DNA of 64,000 nt from Epiperipatus broadwayi (lineage: Eukaryota > Onychophora > Udeonychophora > Euonychophora > Peripatidae). Made by a program: the position numbers and the translations under genes. The stretch's first letter is position 1. Every line of letters starts with the position of its first letter. Below are positions 1 through 11,559 of the stretch, piece after piece. The stretch lies in the NCBI GenBank assembly GCA_028023455.1, contig JAQFVV010012416.1:1295767-1359766 (forward strand), read 5' to 3'. Under the pieces are notes generated by a model. It was not told the DNA's origin. It did no database searches and saw nothing but the letters and a program-made list of their open reading frames with translations.

Positions 1-378
1 CAATATAGGGACTTCTAACCACTCAATTTGGACACATTCAAGTTAAGAGAAACAAAAAGAGATCGAAAATGAAATACATGGGTGAGAAAACAAATGGTTG
101 TTACTAACATCATTGAAAGAATTAAAAGACTGAAGTGGAATTGGGTTGGACATATTTCAAAAAGTGATGATAATACATAGACAGTTGAAATCTTAAACTG
201 AATTCCAAATGATTGTAAAAGACCTAGAAAGAAACCACATGTGAGGTGGATGATTGAACTAAGGATGTCTGCTAGGGTCATGGAAAAGAGAGGCTAGAGA
301 TCAGAGAAGATGGATTGAACTTGTAGAGACCTTCATCTTGCAGTGGATTAATAATGGTTGGAAATGATGATGACAATG
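1..378 (+). mobile_element. RTE-type LINE, 3'-terminal fragment (decayed)
   Basis: The plus strand aligns with the C-terminal coding part of the full RTE copy at 21664-24948. It keeps the RLKWNWVGHIS-type stretch, a KRPRKKPHVRW-type basic motif, and the end reading 'CAGTGGATTAATAATGGTT' followed by an ATGATGATGA tail. Stops and frameshifts break the frame, for example TAG near 178. It is cut by the window edge or 5'-truncated, as most LINE copies are. An 88-residue reading frame on the opposite strand here is only its antisense shadow. Confidence 0.8.
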
Positions 379-614
379 ACCAAAGTGATTCTATTGAAAA
401 TCGATAACATCTTAACTTTCAATGTAGTAAATTTAAATATTTCAAGAAGTCAGCATTTAATTAATAATATATTAATTAAATTGTATCTTTTTATAATTAT
501 TATTTTTCTTCTCGTTTGAAAATTTTATAAAATTTGCTTTTCACTTATATATTTATTTATATATGAATTTTTTCTACAGTACAGGCTTTTTCATACTTGC
601 ACTCCAATACGTAA

Positions 615-915
615 TATATAGGGGTTTGAACTCAGACTTTCACATGACCCTCAACTTTCCACGCTATCTCATACTGCTGACACACTTGATCACACACGTC
701 AAAAAGAAAAATAATAATCAATATTCGTATTTCATGCTACACCAGCACTCGTCAATTGGTTCAGATGTGTGGAGATGTTAATCTGGACCCACCAAACTAT
801 GGATATTGGTGATTATTTATCTTTTCAACATGTATGTAATCAAGTGTATCAGCAGTATGAGATAGGATGGATAGTTGAGGATCATGTGAAAGTCTGAGTT
901 CAAACCCCCTATATA
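615..915. repeat. Fold-back element, ~85-bp inverted arms
   Basis: Positions 615-699 and 828-915 are inverted copies of each other with a few mismatches, around a spacer of about 128 bp. Both arms carry a 'GGGTTTGAACTC' string resembling an RNA polymerase III box B. The spacer contains 'ACACCAGCACTCGTCAATTGG', also found in the fold-back at 34433-34927, so the two may be related. No protein is encoded; a 72-residue frame across the left arm is incidental. Confidence 0.7.
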
Positions 916-929
916 TTTATTTATAATTT

Positions 930-2500
930 ATTTTATTACGAGATGTTAAACAATGTAAATACTATATTCTGTTTTTACACTATTTATTTATATATAGGCG
1001 TTCGTCAGTGATGAGGGTTGGACTTGTACCTACCCTTGTACTTTTAACTTCTTTGCACCATCAAGCTAATACAAATTTTCTAAAATAAAGATATATAAAT
1101 ATGATAATTGACCAGTAGCTACATATTTAATATTTAGTGACGTCAGTTTTATTTTAACTAGCTTTTAAAATATATATTTATTGGCTTTGATACATATAAC
1201 TGAAAGAAATTTATTGTAAGATAAAAAAACTTAAGAGCTCTTTTGAACTTCAGACTATTAGTTTCATGTATAATGGGTGACTGCTCATTGTGTAAGTACA
1301 AGACCAAAGCACTCATTGCTAAAGGTAATAATCTGAAATTAGTTCGATGATAGCACTACCATCATTGTTGATTATTCACTCTTGCAGTATATCAATTTAC
1401 AATATACTATAAAGAGTGAGATACTGCTTTTGGAAGGTTTATGTCATACATTTCATAACTTTAAATCATTTATTAGTTTCCACTGTCCTTCAGTAGGATG
1501 CACTTCTCTCAACGTTTGCATAAAAAATAGTTTTAGGCTTAATGAACATGCATAATTTCAGTTTTGAATCCTAAGTCACCAATTGTCTAGGTTCACAATA
1601 GATGGCTTTAGAACAGGGTGAAGGCAATGCCATTGGCAGCATATACATAAAACATAAGAGATAAGAGGAAATCATATGATATTGTCAGTAGTGAAAAAGT
1701 CTTGTCACGCCATTGATGAAGAAGTCGTGATGTTGTTGGCAGCACAAGGTACACTAAAAAGAGAAATTATGTATCAGATTTTTGTTTTTTCACACTTTCA
1801 TACTACTTTTAAATACATCACTTTAGAGGAAGTGTGTCTTCAATAAACTCTCTCCAATAGCTAAGTAGAGAATCCATTACACAACAGAGGTTTACATCTG
1901 ATAAATGATGAGGGAATTTATTGATTTCCCATTTTTTGTTTCACTCTTTGCCTATAAATATCTGAAAATAATTGGCCTACCAGTATTAGATAACTAATCT
2001 GGCTGATAATTATCTGGTTCAAATTCAAACTCAAGTTAATAATGGCAGTCATCATAACAAAAATTCCTATAAAGTATTTATGCATATATCTTAATATAAT
2101 GTAATTTGTTACAGCATAACCTTCTAGTATGAATAAATCATATAATGAAACCCTTTTCTCACTAAATTTAGATTGGTAGAATGAAATACAAATATTTCAA
2201 CAAATGCTATTGGCTGCTTAGAACATTCATCATTTTTTTTGTTTTATAAGGTTTAGTTACTGAATTTGTTCACATATCTGTTTATTTATATCTATAACAG
2301 TAAAATACAATACTAATATAGCCATTACTTTATATATATTTTTTTTATATTTTCATTTTGATTTTATGTTATATTTCCCTATTTTAATGATAGTGTTGGA
2401 TGCTAATCCTTTCTAAGCTGTGGTTTTAGAATGGATTATCCTAATTACACATATTTCACTATAAATCAATGAATACATAATGCTAAATGAAACTCAAATA
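930..2500. other. AT-rich stretch, nothing recognised
   Basis: I see no protein similarity, RNA gene or clear repeat structure here beyond short AT-rich runs. The reading frames are short and random-looking. Confidence 0.5.
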
Positions 2501-2508
2501 TAATAAAT

Positions 2509-2672
2509 GAATACAAACCAATTTTAGAAAGTTTCAACAGCACTACCTGTATTGAGAAACATAAAGTCTGAATCATTAGTATTTCCTTTTATCTAAGGTG
2601 CCATGATTCGAACTTCATGTTTCTAAATACAGGTAGAGCTGTTGAAACTTTCCAGCACTGATTTGTATCCAT
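2509..2672. repeat. Fold-back element, ~70-bp inverted arms
   Basis: Positions 2509-2577 and 2603-2672 are imperfect inverted repeats with a spacer of about 25 bp. The shared core is GAAAGTTTCAACAGC, then ACTACCTGTATT, then GAAACAT. The inner end of the arm carries a box-B-like 'GATTCGAACTTC' (2606-2617). It can fold into one long hairpin. No terminal duplication was identified. Confidence 0.7.
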
Positions 2673-2689
2673 TATGTATTTCAGCTACG

Positions 2690-5600
2690 GATTCTGTAAA
2701 AAACAAAGCTTCTGGAACCAATTATATTTATTGCACCAGCCTCACTGCATATTCAAAAGTTGAACAAATAACAACTCCTGTATTATCACCATTATATTTT
2801 TGACATTATGTAGGATAAAAATGGTCAAGCATGTTTAAAAGGCCAAATTTTGATACTCATTGGTTGGAATATTGATATCCAAAACTGCTGATCAGAAAAT
2901 GTTTCAAAATTTGAAATATTTAAAAAATTGCAGCCCATAGAAATGGAATAAACAAACCTGTTAAAACTAATTCGTACAAAAATCATTATCCACCAGCAGG
3001 TGCTTATAAACTTTATCAAAAAGTATAGTCAAAATATAAAGACATAGCAGAGTAAATCTCCATAAAGATCATTGCATATCTGAACTCTCAAATATGTACT
3101 AAACCCAATCTGTTGCAATCTTTACAAGTGGGATATTTATAAAAGTGATGATAAAGTTATAATATCACAAATATAAGAACTGAAGAACAGATGACTCACT
3201 AATGTCATGTGATTGGATAAATCACCGTTTATCAACTTTTCATGTTCAGAAGAATTTGCAATTATCAATTATCAAAAAATGTCAATATTTCAGGCAACTT
3301 TCTCCTAACCAGGAGACAAGATAGAGAAACTACTATGATTTTGGCTTCCATATTGTAATATTTATTTAAATCAGCAATTATTTTCTTTTAACACTCCACA
3401 TCTGCAGAATAATTTTAGCATTTGTTCCACTATCATCTTCCAAGATAATAATGCCAAATACATGCTCATATAGTGGATTCAAAAACATAAAAGATGATGT
3501 TACATATATCCCACAGCCTTTAAGGCATCAGGAGGTACTCTTAGATGAGCACAACTTATTTGTTATTCATAAACAGCCTTCATATCTGAAGATCATTCTA
3601 TTGTGTTTCACCTATGAAAACCATGAATAGCCTGATTCATAGCAACTGACTAAGTAAATAATGTAGTTTTTTTATGTAAGCTGTGTATTTACTTGATTTA
3701 TATCTTTTGGGTTTTTAATTTGAGTATTTATGTACTACCTGCTGTGCTTATTATACCATTGTTTTTCAGTTCCATTAGTGAGTTATGTATTTAGTTACAA
3801 CAATTAAATGTGAAAAAATAGTAAATAATTACAAACATCTAAGCAATATTAAGGGTGCAATTTAGAGAAAAAGAGCTGTTTAAGCACATAAATAAAAAAA
3901 GAAAAGGAATCAATAGTCTGATGTGATAGAAATTAATTGTAAAAGCAGTCTTTGGTGCAAACAATGATCTTATATTATATTAGTAAACATATCATAGATA
4001 TCTCTATTTTATCCAATCTGGTAAATAAAGATGAAATAGCTTAAATAAATTTTAAATACACAATTTGGGCACCTAAAGTTTTGCCAATAATCTTTCATAA
4101 AGAAATAATAAAAAAGAAGCCATTATTTATTAAGTCTGCTAAATGATGATTTCAGTAGTTTTACTCTTGTTTCAGCCTTAAACTAAAGATAACTAGATAT
4201 TCAAAAAATTGGGTGAATATAGTATGGCAAATAGATGTGTTACTGCCACACCATAAAGACTTTATTTATCCATATGTGTGTACATACATCATATTTAGTT
4301 TTGGTTTTTTAAAATATAAATATTAATGAATTGCTATAATTATCTTTCATAATCTTGAAAGAAAATATTTGTATATATAATGTACAGAGAGATTGGGGGG
4401 TACCTGAAATGATGGCACTCATCAGTCGAAATATAAAATTTAAATATAAAATTAATACAAAATATATAATGAATAACTATGAGGAATGACTTTGAGCAAT
4501 AAGGATTGATCATGAAAGATCATCACAGTACTAACTATAAGTTACTATAAGTAAGTAACAATAAGTTTACCCAGCATTATACAAAATTATTCATCATCAT
4601 GAATGATCAACATAAAGAAATCTTGTGACTGGATTTGAAATGAGTCTACTATAGACCAGGCTAATTATTTAGCCATTTCCAAACCTAGGGCAGGAATACA
4701 AGCCATAATTATCTGGATGCACATACTTAGGTGCTACTCCATCAAAATACAATGCTGAGATATTGACACATCATGACCATCACCAATGCTCTGGCCATTT
4801 AGTATCATTACTGTACTGGCCAATTATAAACTAAATTTCTAAAGAAGTAATAAATAAAATGAAATGTAGTGCATGGAATTAAAAAAAATATCCCCTTTGT
4901 ACCAACCAGGATTATCATCGTCTGAATGTCCATAACACTAAACATAAATCCCTACCTTGTATAACTGTTATGCACAAATCTAACTTAGGAAACAAGAACT
5001 CTATAAATTATTACTAAGAGCAAGAGATAAATAAAGCAGTTTACTACAAATCACTTCAAATTATTCCTGGGTTTACCCTATTATAAGCAAATAGTTTCAT
5101 TAAAAAAATCTTACAGCATTAAGCTGTTATGAAATAAAGTCACACATACTGCAGTTTATGAAACATAAATTGGATAGAATAAAAAAATTAAGGCTAAAAA
5201 ATATTTTTAAACAATTATTTAATAATTAACTGATTAACAATAAAACAAAAAAAATGACATTATAATATGAAATGTTAAACATTTATTTCATCAAAAAGTA
5301 TATTTTCATAAAAATTATAATCAATCATAGATTTCTATTCATAAATTAACTTTTAATAATTAAGTTATTTCTTTAAAATAAGTAAGATTTGGGGCAACAA
5401 TATTTTCAAAATCAAAGATAAAAATTTTTGATTTAGCTTAATTATTCATTTGTTAAGTTTTTAGGAGGGAAAAGTAGTGTTTCACACACAAAAAATTAAG
5501 TTTAAAAAGAAAATTAAATTTCCTAACACAAAACCTTTAAAATTTTTAAGAGAAAATTAAATGGATTAAAAAAATATGTTTCATAAACTTGAAAACATTA

Positions 5601-7430
5601 AAAATATTTAAAATTATTAATTCTTACAAAAAAATTATTACTTTTATATACCGTTAAATATGTTTTTTTTCTGTGTTTTTTTAAGATACAATTTTCAGTT
5701 TTTTTCAATTGAGTTTCTCCTTGAATACTTCTAGACATGTATATGATTAATTAGTCCTTTTCTTGGTTTGTAGTAATTCCAGGTTAAAAAATAGAAATTT
5801 TCATCCATTTATTTCCACTAAAATTTCCAGTGAGACTAAGACAGACAGAGACTCATGCTCTTGGTTGAAAACAAGGTTACATATTACTTTAGGTAGTAAC
5901 ATCTCTACATTTTTATTCCAGTGAAGGCAAGTTACATGGAGAAAGATCATGTCTATCTTTTAACAAAATTTAGCACATGGTTTTCATTGTACAAACCATT
6001 ATTATGATTAAATTCATGGTATGCTAGAAACATGATTAAAACTTCTGCTTTTTTCTTCATCATCACCTGGACTGAGACTTGACACTTCAACAGCTAAATT
6101 AGGAATAATTTCTTCTCCTACTGTCTTTTTCAGCAGCTGGATTAAGACGTGAATGCTATCTCTTCAACTACTAAGGAATATTCTTATCAGTCTTAGATCT
6201 TCTGACTTATTCATACCCTATTAGTTTTTTTCTCGAACAATCTTGCCTACAAGCCAATCACAATTTTTCTTTAACCTGATAATTTTTATAACCAATTAGA
6301 TAAATTTTTACACATGCAATTGTTCAGCTCTTTCCCTCCTTAATCATAGACTAAAATTGATATCATAAAATTCTTGGCATTTCTTTTTAATTAAAAAAAT
6401 TTTCTTACAAAAAAGAAAACAAAATAATCAGTTAATTACACTGATTTGATTTTTTTTGTAATGAAGGGAGATAAAAAGAAAAAAACAACTACTTTAATTA
6501 AAACTAAAAGTTACCAAAAGGATTAAAATTTTCTTTTATTTTTTCTTTTTAAAAAATACTCTTAAATATAAAACTTTCTCTCTCTTAAAAGTTTAAAATT
6601 AAATATTATTAAACAATTTACTAAAAAGAGGAAATTTTCTTTTTTCTCTCTTGGCCATTTTTTTTTTTTTAAAAAACAAAAAACAAAATTAAAACTGGTA
6701 ATTAAATAAAATTATTAAAGTGAGAGAACAAAAAAATATTTATATTTTATACTTTTCTCTCTTTTCTACCAACATTTACAATGCATATTAAAAATATGCA
6801 TATTATAATTTTAAAAAAAAAGTTTGGCAATTATAAAAAAAAATTGTCTAGAATGTTCCTACTACCATGTGAGAAGGAAAATAAAATATTTAACGAATTT
6901 CAGACCTCATTATTATAAAAAAATGTGCACAGGAAAATTAAATACTATTTTCCCTATTAATTAAATAACCCTAAACTAAATCTGAGTAACATGCTGCCAA
7001 CTTATCTAATTATTTTTAATGCAGCTATGTAAGCCAACTGGTTACAATATATAATCTTTAAAATAAATCAGTATTTAGATAATCCCAATATCAATAACAA
7101 TCAACAATCTCAATTTGTTGTTATGGCAACCTCCTTTTAACCATCAAGGTGAAATCCTTGAAATAAAAGGGAGAATCCCACTTTTATTTATGTAAGTCAG
7201 TAGGTACAACCTATGCACAGACACAGGGCTCTGAATAAAAGGGTACTGAAATTAAAATATTTTCACATTTTTAATTTTACCAGGAAATAAAATTGAAATA
7301 ATTATTATGTATATTTTTTATTCATTCATTAATTTATACTGGTTAAATACAGGTTGAAATATATTCACACAAATGCAAATGTCATTCTTTTTCAACTAAT
7401 TCTAATTGCCCTTTTATTTAATTTTTTTTT
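2690..7430. other. Long AT-rich unannotated stretch
   Basis: About 4.7 kb with many A and T homopolymers (worst at 5150-6850) and no convincing coding, RNA or mobile element. Slightly less AT-rich patches at 4600-4830 and 5820-6240 were read in all frames without a recognisable domain. Confidence 0.5.
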
Positions 7431-7452
7431 TTTATAAACTGTTCATATATTT

Positions 7453-7765
7453 AGTGTTTTCCTGAAGGGTTGTGGTGATGATGTTATAGTTGTATTTTTA
7501 TATTGGACTATTTCCATCATCTAATATGCGTATTGAATGTTATTAGAAAAATGTAACTTTATTTAAATATTCCAAATACATTCAACTGTTAGTAATAGTA
7601 TATCAAACAATTAGTATGTGCACAGCATTTCAAGAGGTATTATTCTCCTCTTTTCTTCAGGTGTTGCTGACCTGACCAGTGACAGTACTAGCATGGGATT
7701 CAAATCTGGATCCTTAGATTATTGATTATTGAATTTTAAAGTAACGCTCTAACCAACTGAGCCAT
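7453..7765 (-). repeat. tRNA-like SINE-type repeat, copy 1
   Basis: This segment matches 26310-26625 over its whole length (shared strings include 'ATTGGACTATTTCCATCATC' and 'CCTGACCAGTGACAGTACTA'). Read on the minus strand, 7741-7763 gives a box-A-like 'GGCTCAGTTGGTTAGAGCG' and 7695-7710 gives 'GATTTGAATCCC' (box B). It directly follows the PLE endonuclease remnant at 7955-8164 in that element's sense direction, so it could be that element's tail or an independent SINE. Confidence 0.6.
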
Positions 7766-7954
7766 CCTGACAAAGGCATCAGTAGAAATTTCATATACTT
7801 ATCTATGAGTTTCCTTCTGATTTCTCCACTTTTTCCTAAGAGCAAAATTGATTAGTGGTTTCCATACATTATATACAGTTACATTAGGTTGTCTTATGGG
7901 ATATTTTGCCATTGTCATGTGATCAGCTTTTTTAAATTTTCTTCTTTGTACCTT

Positions 7955-8164
7955 TTATTCTCTATTCAATAATTTTGTATTTTCCCAATTGAACATATGT
8001 TCATTGGCACATATATGGTCTTCTACCTTAGACACATCTGTTTTCTCTCTTCTAATCATCAGTTTATGTTCTTGCAAGTGCTTTTCAATGGGATGACTGA
8101 TCTCACCAATATATGTTCTTCCACATTCATATGATATTTCATAGATGCAGTTTTTTCTTTTCAG
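7955..8164 (-). pseudogene. Penelope-like element GIY-YIG endonuclease fragment
   Basis: The minus strand has an open frame of about 69 codons ending in TAA at 7955. It reads CIYEISYECGRTYIGE, then HLQEHK, then EDHICANEH. This is the layout of the GIY-YIG nuclease at the C-terminus of Penelope-like retroelements: GIY (here CIY), a CxxC-like cysteine, YIG, a basic stretch ending in EH, and a downstream H. In those elements the nuclease follows the reverse transcriptase and nicks the target. The second half of the catalytic Arg motif is altered, and no RT is legible upstream (8165-8260 is diverged). It is an inactive 5'-truncated relic. Confidence 0.65.
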
Positions 8165-8259
8165 TATTTCAAATTTAGGCTTTGTAGAAGTTAGAATTCC
8201 TCATAGGGTGGTTTGGCTCTGGAAAGCTGTTCTGATGTTATACTGATTGCAGATTTTCC

Positions 8260-9420
8260 TTAATTTATCTTACTTTTTTTTTTGATTTTAAACATAGTAC
8301 AAAATATGCTAATAATAATATCAACAATAAATTACATTTCAATAATATATTAATTATACATAATAAAAATATCAATTGCATCACATTATAGACTCATATA
8401 TTTACTTATCTGCTAAGTTAGTTTTTACCCCTTTAATATATTTTTTTAATTTTTATTTTTTTATAATGTTGAAAGTTTTTTAATTCAATATGTAAATTAT
8501 TGAATCATTTAGAAACAATGATTTATTATTCTAGTTCCATATTTATTACAATATTTTGAAACTATGTATGTATCTGCTTTTCTAAGACAGTTGTCAAAAT
8601 TGTTTTATATAAAGTTTTTAAAAGTACTACCAAATTTTTTTCCTCAAGAATTGCCCATCCAAGAAGTTCATTGAATAATAAAATATTATTTTTGTATCCA
8701 ATTTTTTCTTTTTATGTATAATTTTTTTTATTTGATTATATATATATTTGCAATAATGCTAATTTATTAATATTAGAAAAGCTTGCAAAACCAAAGTGGT
8801 ATTTTATATCACAATAGATTCGCATGGTTAAAGTATAAATATCTTTGATTTTGTAGAACATTGTTTAATAATATCTAAATTTATTAATTGGTATATTAGT
8901 ATTTGTGCATTATTCTGTGAACCAAGCTTGGCAAACTTTTTTTTAATTATACAGTTTCAGGGGCATACCATAAATCTTTAAAACAACATAATGGTCATAT
9001 TTAATATTTACAGTTTTATTTTTTTAATATTATTGATATTTAAAAAAAAAATCTGAAAAAATTAATAACAATATTTCTACTTTATTTATTATTTTTTGTA
9101 TTAAGTCAACTTATTAATATAAAAATAATAAAAATCTAAGAAAGGTAAAATGTCATATTATGCCCATTAATGCAGACTTCAACTTATTAATATAAAAAAT
9201 ATATAAGAAGCTTAAAGTATTGTATCATTCCCATTAACACAAACTTTTTGGGAGGACATGATTCCATACATTTGGAAATATTTCACTGGGTGCAAATCTG
9301 TTTGAGGAAGATCCCAAATTTCAATATTTTGCCAAAATGGTAGTGACAAAAAAAAAGGTGCTAACTTTACACAAAGTCCAAAAATGATTTCAAGCATGCC
9401 TACATTTAGATATTACTATA
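8260..9420. other. AT-rich stretch, possibly decayed LINE
   Basis: Very AT-rich. A string at 8952-8975 (the complement of 'CCCTGAAACTGTATAATTAA') recurs inverted at 10019-10038 next to a LINE RT scrap. The region may therefore contain unreadable LINE sequence, but no domain can be read in it. Confidence 0.3.
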
Positions 9421-9424
9421 TATA

Positions 9425-9865
9425 TAATTATAAATATGCGACTTTTTTCATATGCGTTAGTGAAGCTATAATTATACTTAAAATAATGTATAATAGGTCT
9501 GCTTAGCGCTTTCGAGATTTAATGTTCGAATCTCATACTCATAGCTTTGTGAATGAAGTTTGTTGTGATTTATTGTACACATATGCAAATGAGTTTGAAT
9601 ATTTAATTAGTTAGTCCATTGTTTAGAGAGAGAAAAACATGCCTCTCTTCTATTAACAGCACTGAGATCATTTGCTATGTAAACAGCTTCTTTAACTTTT
9701 CTTTTGGCATCACTCTTCTCTGTACAACAAACTTCATTCACAAAGATATGAGTATGATATTCGAACATTAAATCTCGAAAGCACTAAGCAGACCTATTAA
9801 ACATTATTTTAAGTATAATTACAGCTTCACTAACGCATGCGAAAAAAATCGCATATTTATAATTA
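9425..9865. repeat. Fold-back element with 141-bp inverted arms
   Basis: Positions 9425-9565 and 9725-9865 are inverted repeats of about 141 bp, about 95% identical by eye, around a 159-bp spacer. Outer ends read 'TAATTATAAATATGCGA'. Each arm contains a tRNA-like stretch with box-B-like 'TGTTCGAATCTC' (9522-9533 and its mirror). There is no transposase frame. Consistent with a non-autonomous fold-back or MITE-type element. No target duplication was found. Confidence 0.8.
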
Positions 9866-9969
9866 CAATTTTTACTAGTGAAGAGAAAAACAATTTATTA
9901 TATATATAATTAAAATAAACCTTCTGAATGGAATTTATACTATTTTAAACCTTAATAACTACCACATAT

Positions 9970-10317
9970 TCAGTAAAATAAAACTGAAAAAAAAAAAAAA
10001 CATAAACAAATATTTGGTCCCTGAAACTGTATAATTAAAAAAACAGCTGCTGAGCTGGGTTGATAGGATAATACACAAGAACATATATTAATATGATGTA
10101 TCCAAGACATTTTTTCATCTATTATTAATCCAAGATATTTAATATATTTGACTTGTTCTACTTTTATGATATTTAGTATCATTACATATTGCCTATACAC
10201 ACTCATGTGATTATAGATGTATATCAATACTTTTATATTTAAGCCAATAAACATCACATGACCACCATTTTTATATTTCATATAAGAGCATATTAACAGA
10301 TTTTTTTGTTTATTCAT
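9970..10317 (-). pseudogene. LINE reverse-transcriptase fragment (post-catalytic region)
   Basis: A 115-codon minus-strand frame includes VKYIKYLGLIIDEKMSW near its middle. This matches the 'KYLG(V/L)xID..LSW..HI' block lying just after the YADD motif in LINE reverse transcriptases (jockey/CR1-like clades). Upstream residues NLLICSYMKYKNGG resemble the KT.YM.F lead-in. The rest is not recognisable and the downstream sequence is interrupted by the fold-back at 9425-9865. It is not the same family as the RTE copies here. Confidence 0.5.
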
Positions 10318-10620
10318 ATAAATTCCATTCTTATATCACCAAAAGACAACTTTGTTCAAGCTTCCCACTCATTTTTAAATTGCAATATCAATTTTTCTTT
10401 TATGTAATATTTTTTTTATTATCCCCCCCCCCCAAAAAAAAAAATACACGGTCCAAAAATGAAAAGTAAGTTATATTTCTAGATAGAAATGAACTTTCTA
10501 AAAAAGTATTTTGTAATGTACTTGCTCATTCTTGGGGAGATTGCTTTATAAGATATCTTAAAAATGCCGTAAAAGCTATGAGTTTGATTACTTTTATTGG
10601 AAAGATATGGATGAAGTTCC

Positions 10621-10628
10621 AATTAAAC
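10621..10628. repeat. 8-bp target duplication of SPIN copy (left)
   Basis: AATTAAAC. The partner at 10813-10820 is AATTAGAC (one mismatch). An 8-bp duplication is diagnostic of hAT insertion. Confidence 0.8.
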
Positions 10629-10812
10629 CAGTGGCTCTCAACCTTCCTAATGCTGTGACCCTATAATATAGTTCCTTGTTTTGTTGTGACCCCCAACTGT
10701 AATTTTGCTACTGTTATGAATTGAAAATGTGTTTTCCAATGGTCATAGGTGACCCCTGTGAAAGGGTTGTTCAACCCTCAAAGGGTCACAACCCATAGAT
10801 TAAGAACTGCTT
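10629..10812. mobile_element. SPIN-like non-autonomous hAT transposon (MITE)
   Basis: A 184-bp element starting CAGTGGCTCTCAACC and ending with its near inverse (GATTAAGAACTGCTT). Internal strings TTCCTAATGCTGTGACCC, GTTGTGACCCCCAACTGTAA, TTTTGCTACTGTTATGAAT and GTGACCCCTGTGAAAGGGTT are the hallmark non-autonomous SPIN sequence (SPace INvaders, hAT superfamily), recalled from mammals, reptiles and a few invertebrates. It is internally deleted and has no transposase. The 8-bp flanking duplication is nearly intact and the copy is moderately diverged (many CG to TG/CA changes), so it is an old but genuine insertion. Confidence 0.85.
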
Positions 10813-10820
10813 AATTAGAC
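10813..10820. repeat. 8-bp target duplication of SPIN copy (right)
   Basis: AATTAGAC, matching AATTAAAC on the left side with one substitution. Confidence 0.8.
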
Positions 10821-10829
10821 AAAATGTTG

Positions 10830-11360
10830 AAATGGTTTAGAAGAAAAGTTTGCTACAAATTTTAAGATTTCATCACTAAACATCAACAAACAGAATAATG
10901 ACCCAACATATTATGTATGTGGAAATAGTTATGGTCCACAGATCTAGTTTGTGTATTCACAGCAAAATTAATCTCCATTGTATCATTCTTATTTTGTCTT
11001 TTTATTATTTTCTTCATCATCGCTGCAACTGAAATGGCCATATTTGTTTGCAAGGGTTTGTTGTCACTAATAATGATGTAGAAATGGATTTACCAGTTTA
11101 TTTTAAAATGTTTGATATTTGTTTGATTTTTATTTATTTATTTATTTTTGTTATGTTAGTGTCAATTTTTAGAAAATATGACTTTCAGTTAAGAGGGACG
11201 ACTGTATACCGTTGTCTATTCAAGAACATGTTCTGTTGTTTATAAAAAGTTAGTTTGCCAGAAATGTATTGCTTTGATATAAACAGACTTTTCTCTGTTC
11301 TCTTCAATCACATTGATATAAAATCTGTTGCCATGAATCCCTTATGCCATTAGTCATCTT
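10830..11360. other. Unannotated stretch
   Basis: No recognisable coding or repeat. A 65-residue frame at 11048-11245 is rich in I, F and L as expected by chance in this base composition. Confidence 0.4.
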
Positions 11361-11364
11361 TCTG

Positions 11365-11552
11365 CCCTAATGTGGCAATGCCCTGCATTATTTAATACAG
11401 CAGTACAGTGTCCCTAATGCGGCAATGCCTTGCATTGTTTAATACAACAGTAAAGGGGCCTTAATGTGGCAATGCCCTGCATTGTTTAATACAGCAGTAA
11501 AGTGTCCCTAATGTGGCAATGCTCTGCATTGTTTAATACAGTAATAAAGTGG
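11365..11552. repeat. 47-bp minisatellite, four units
   Basis: Four head-to-tail units begin at 11365, 11412, 11459 and 11506, each 47 bp. The unit starts CCCTAATGTGGCAATGCCC and continues TGCATTGTTTAATACAGCAGTAAAGTG. Units differ by a few substitutions, and the last is slightly degenerate at its end. There is no spacer between units, so this is a tandem repeat and not a CRISPR array. Confidence 0.9.
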
Positions 11553-11559
11553 CAGAATC

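Noticed and set aside
15-281. 88-residue minus-strand frame at the left edge
   Set aside because: It is the antisense of the RTE tail fragment on the plus strand. A similar antisense string appears opposite the tail at 29252-29655.
11365-11552. Possible CRISPR-like array of 47-bp repeats
   Set aside because: Units are directly contiguous with no unique spacers, and the genome is eukaryotic in character. It is a minisatellite.
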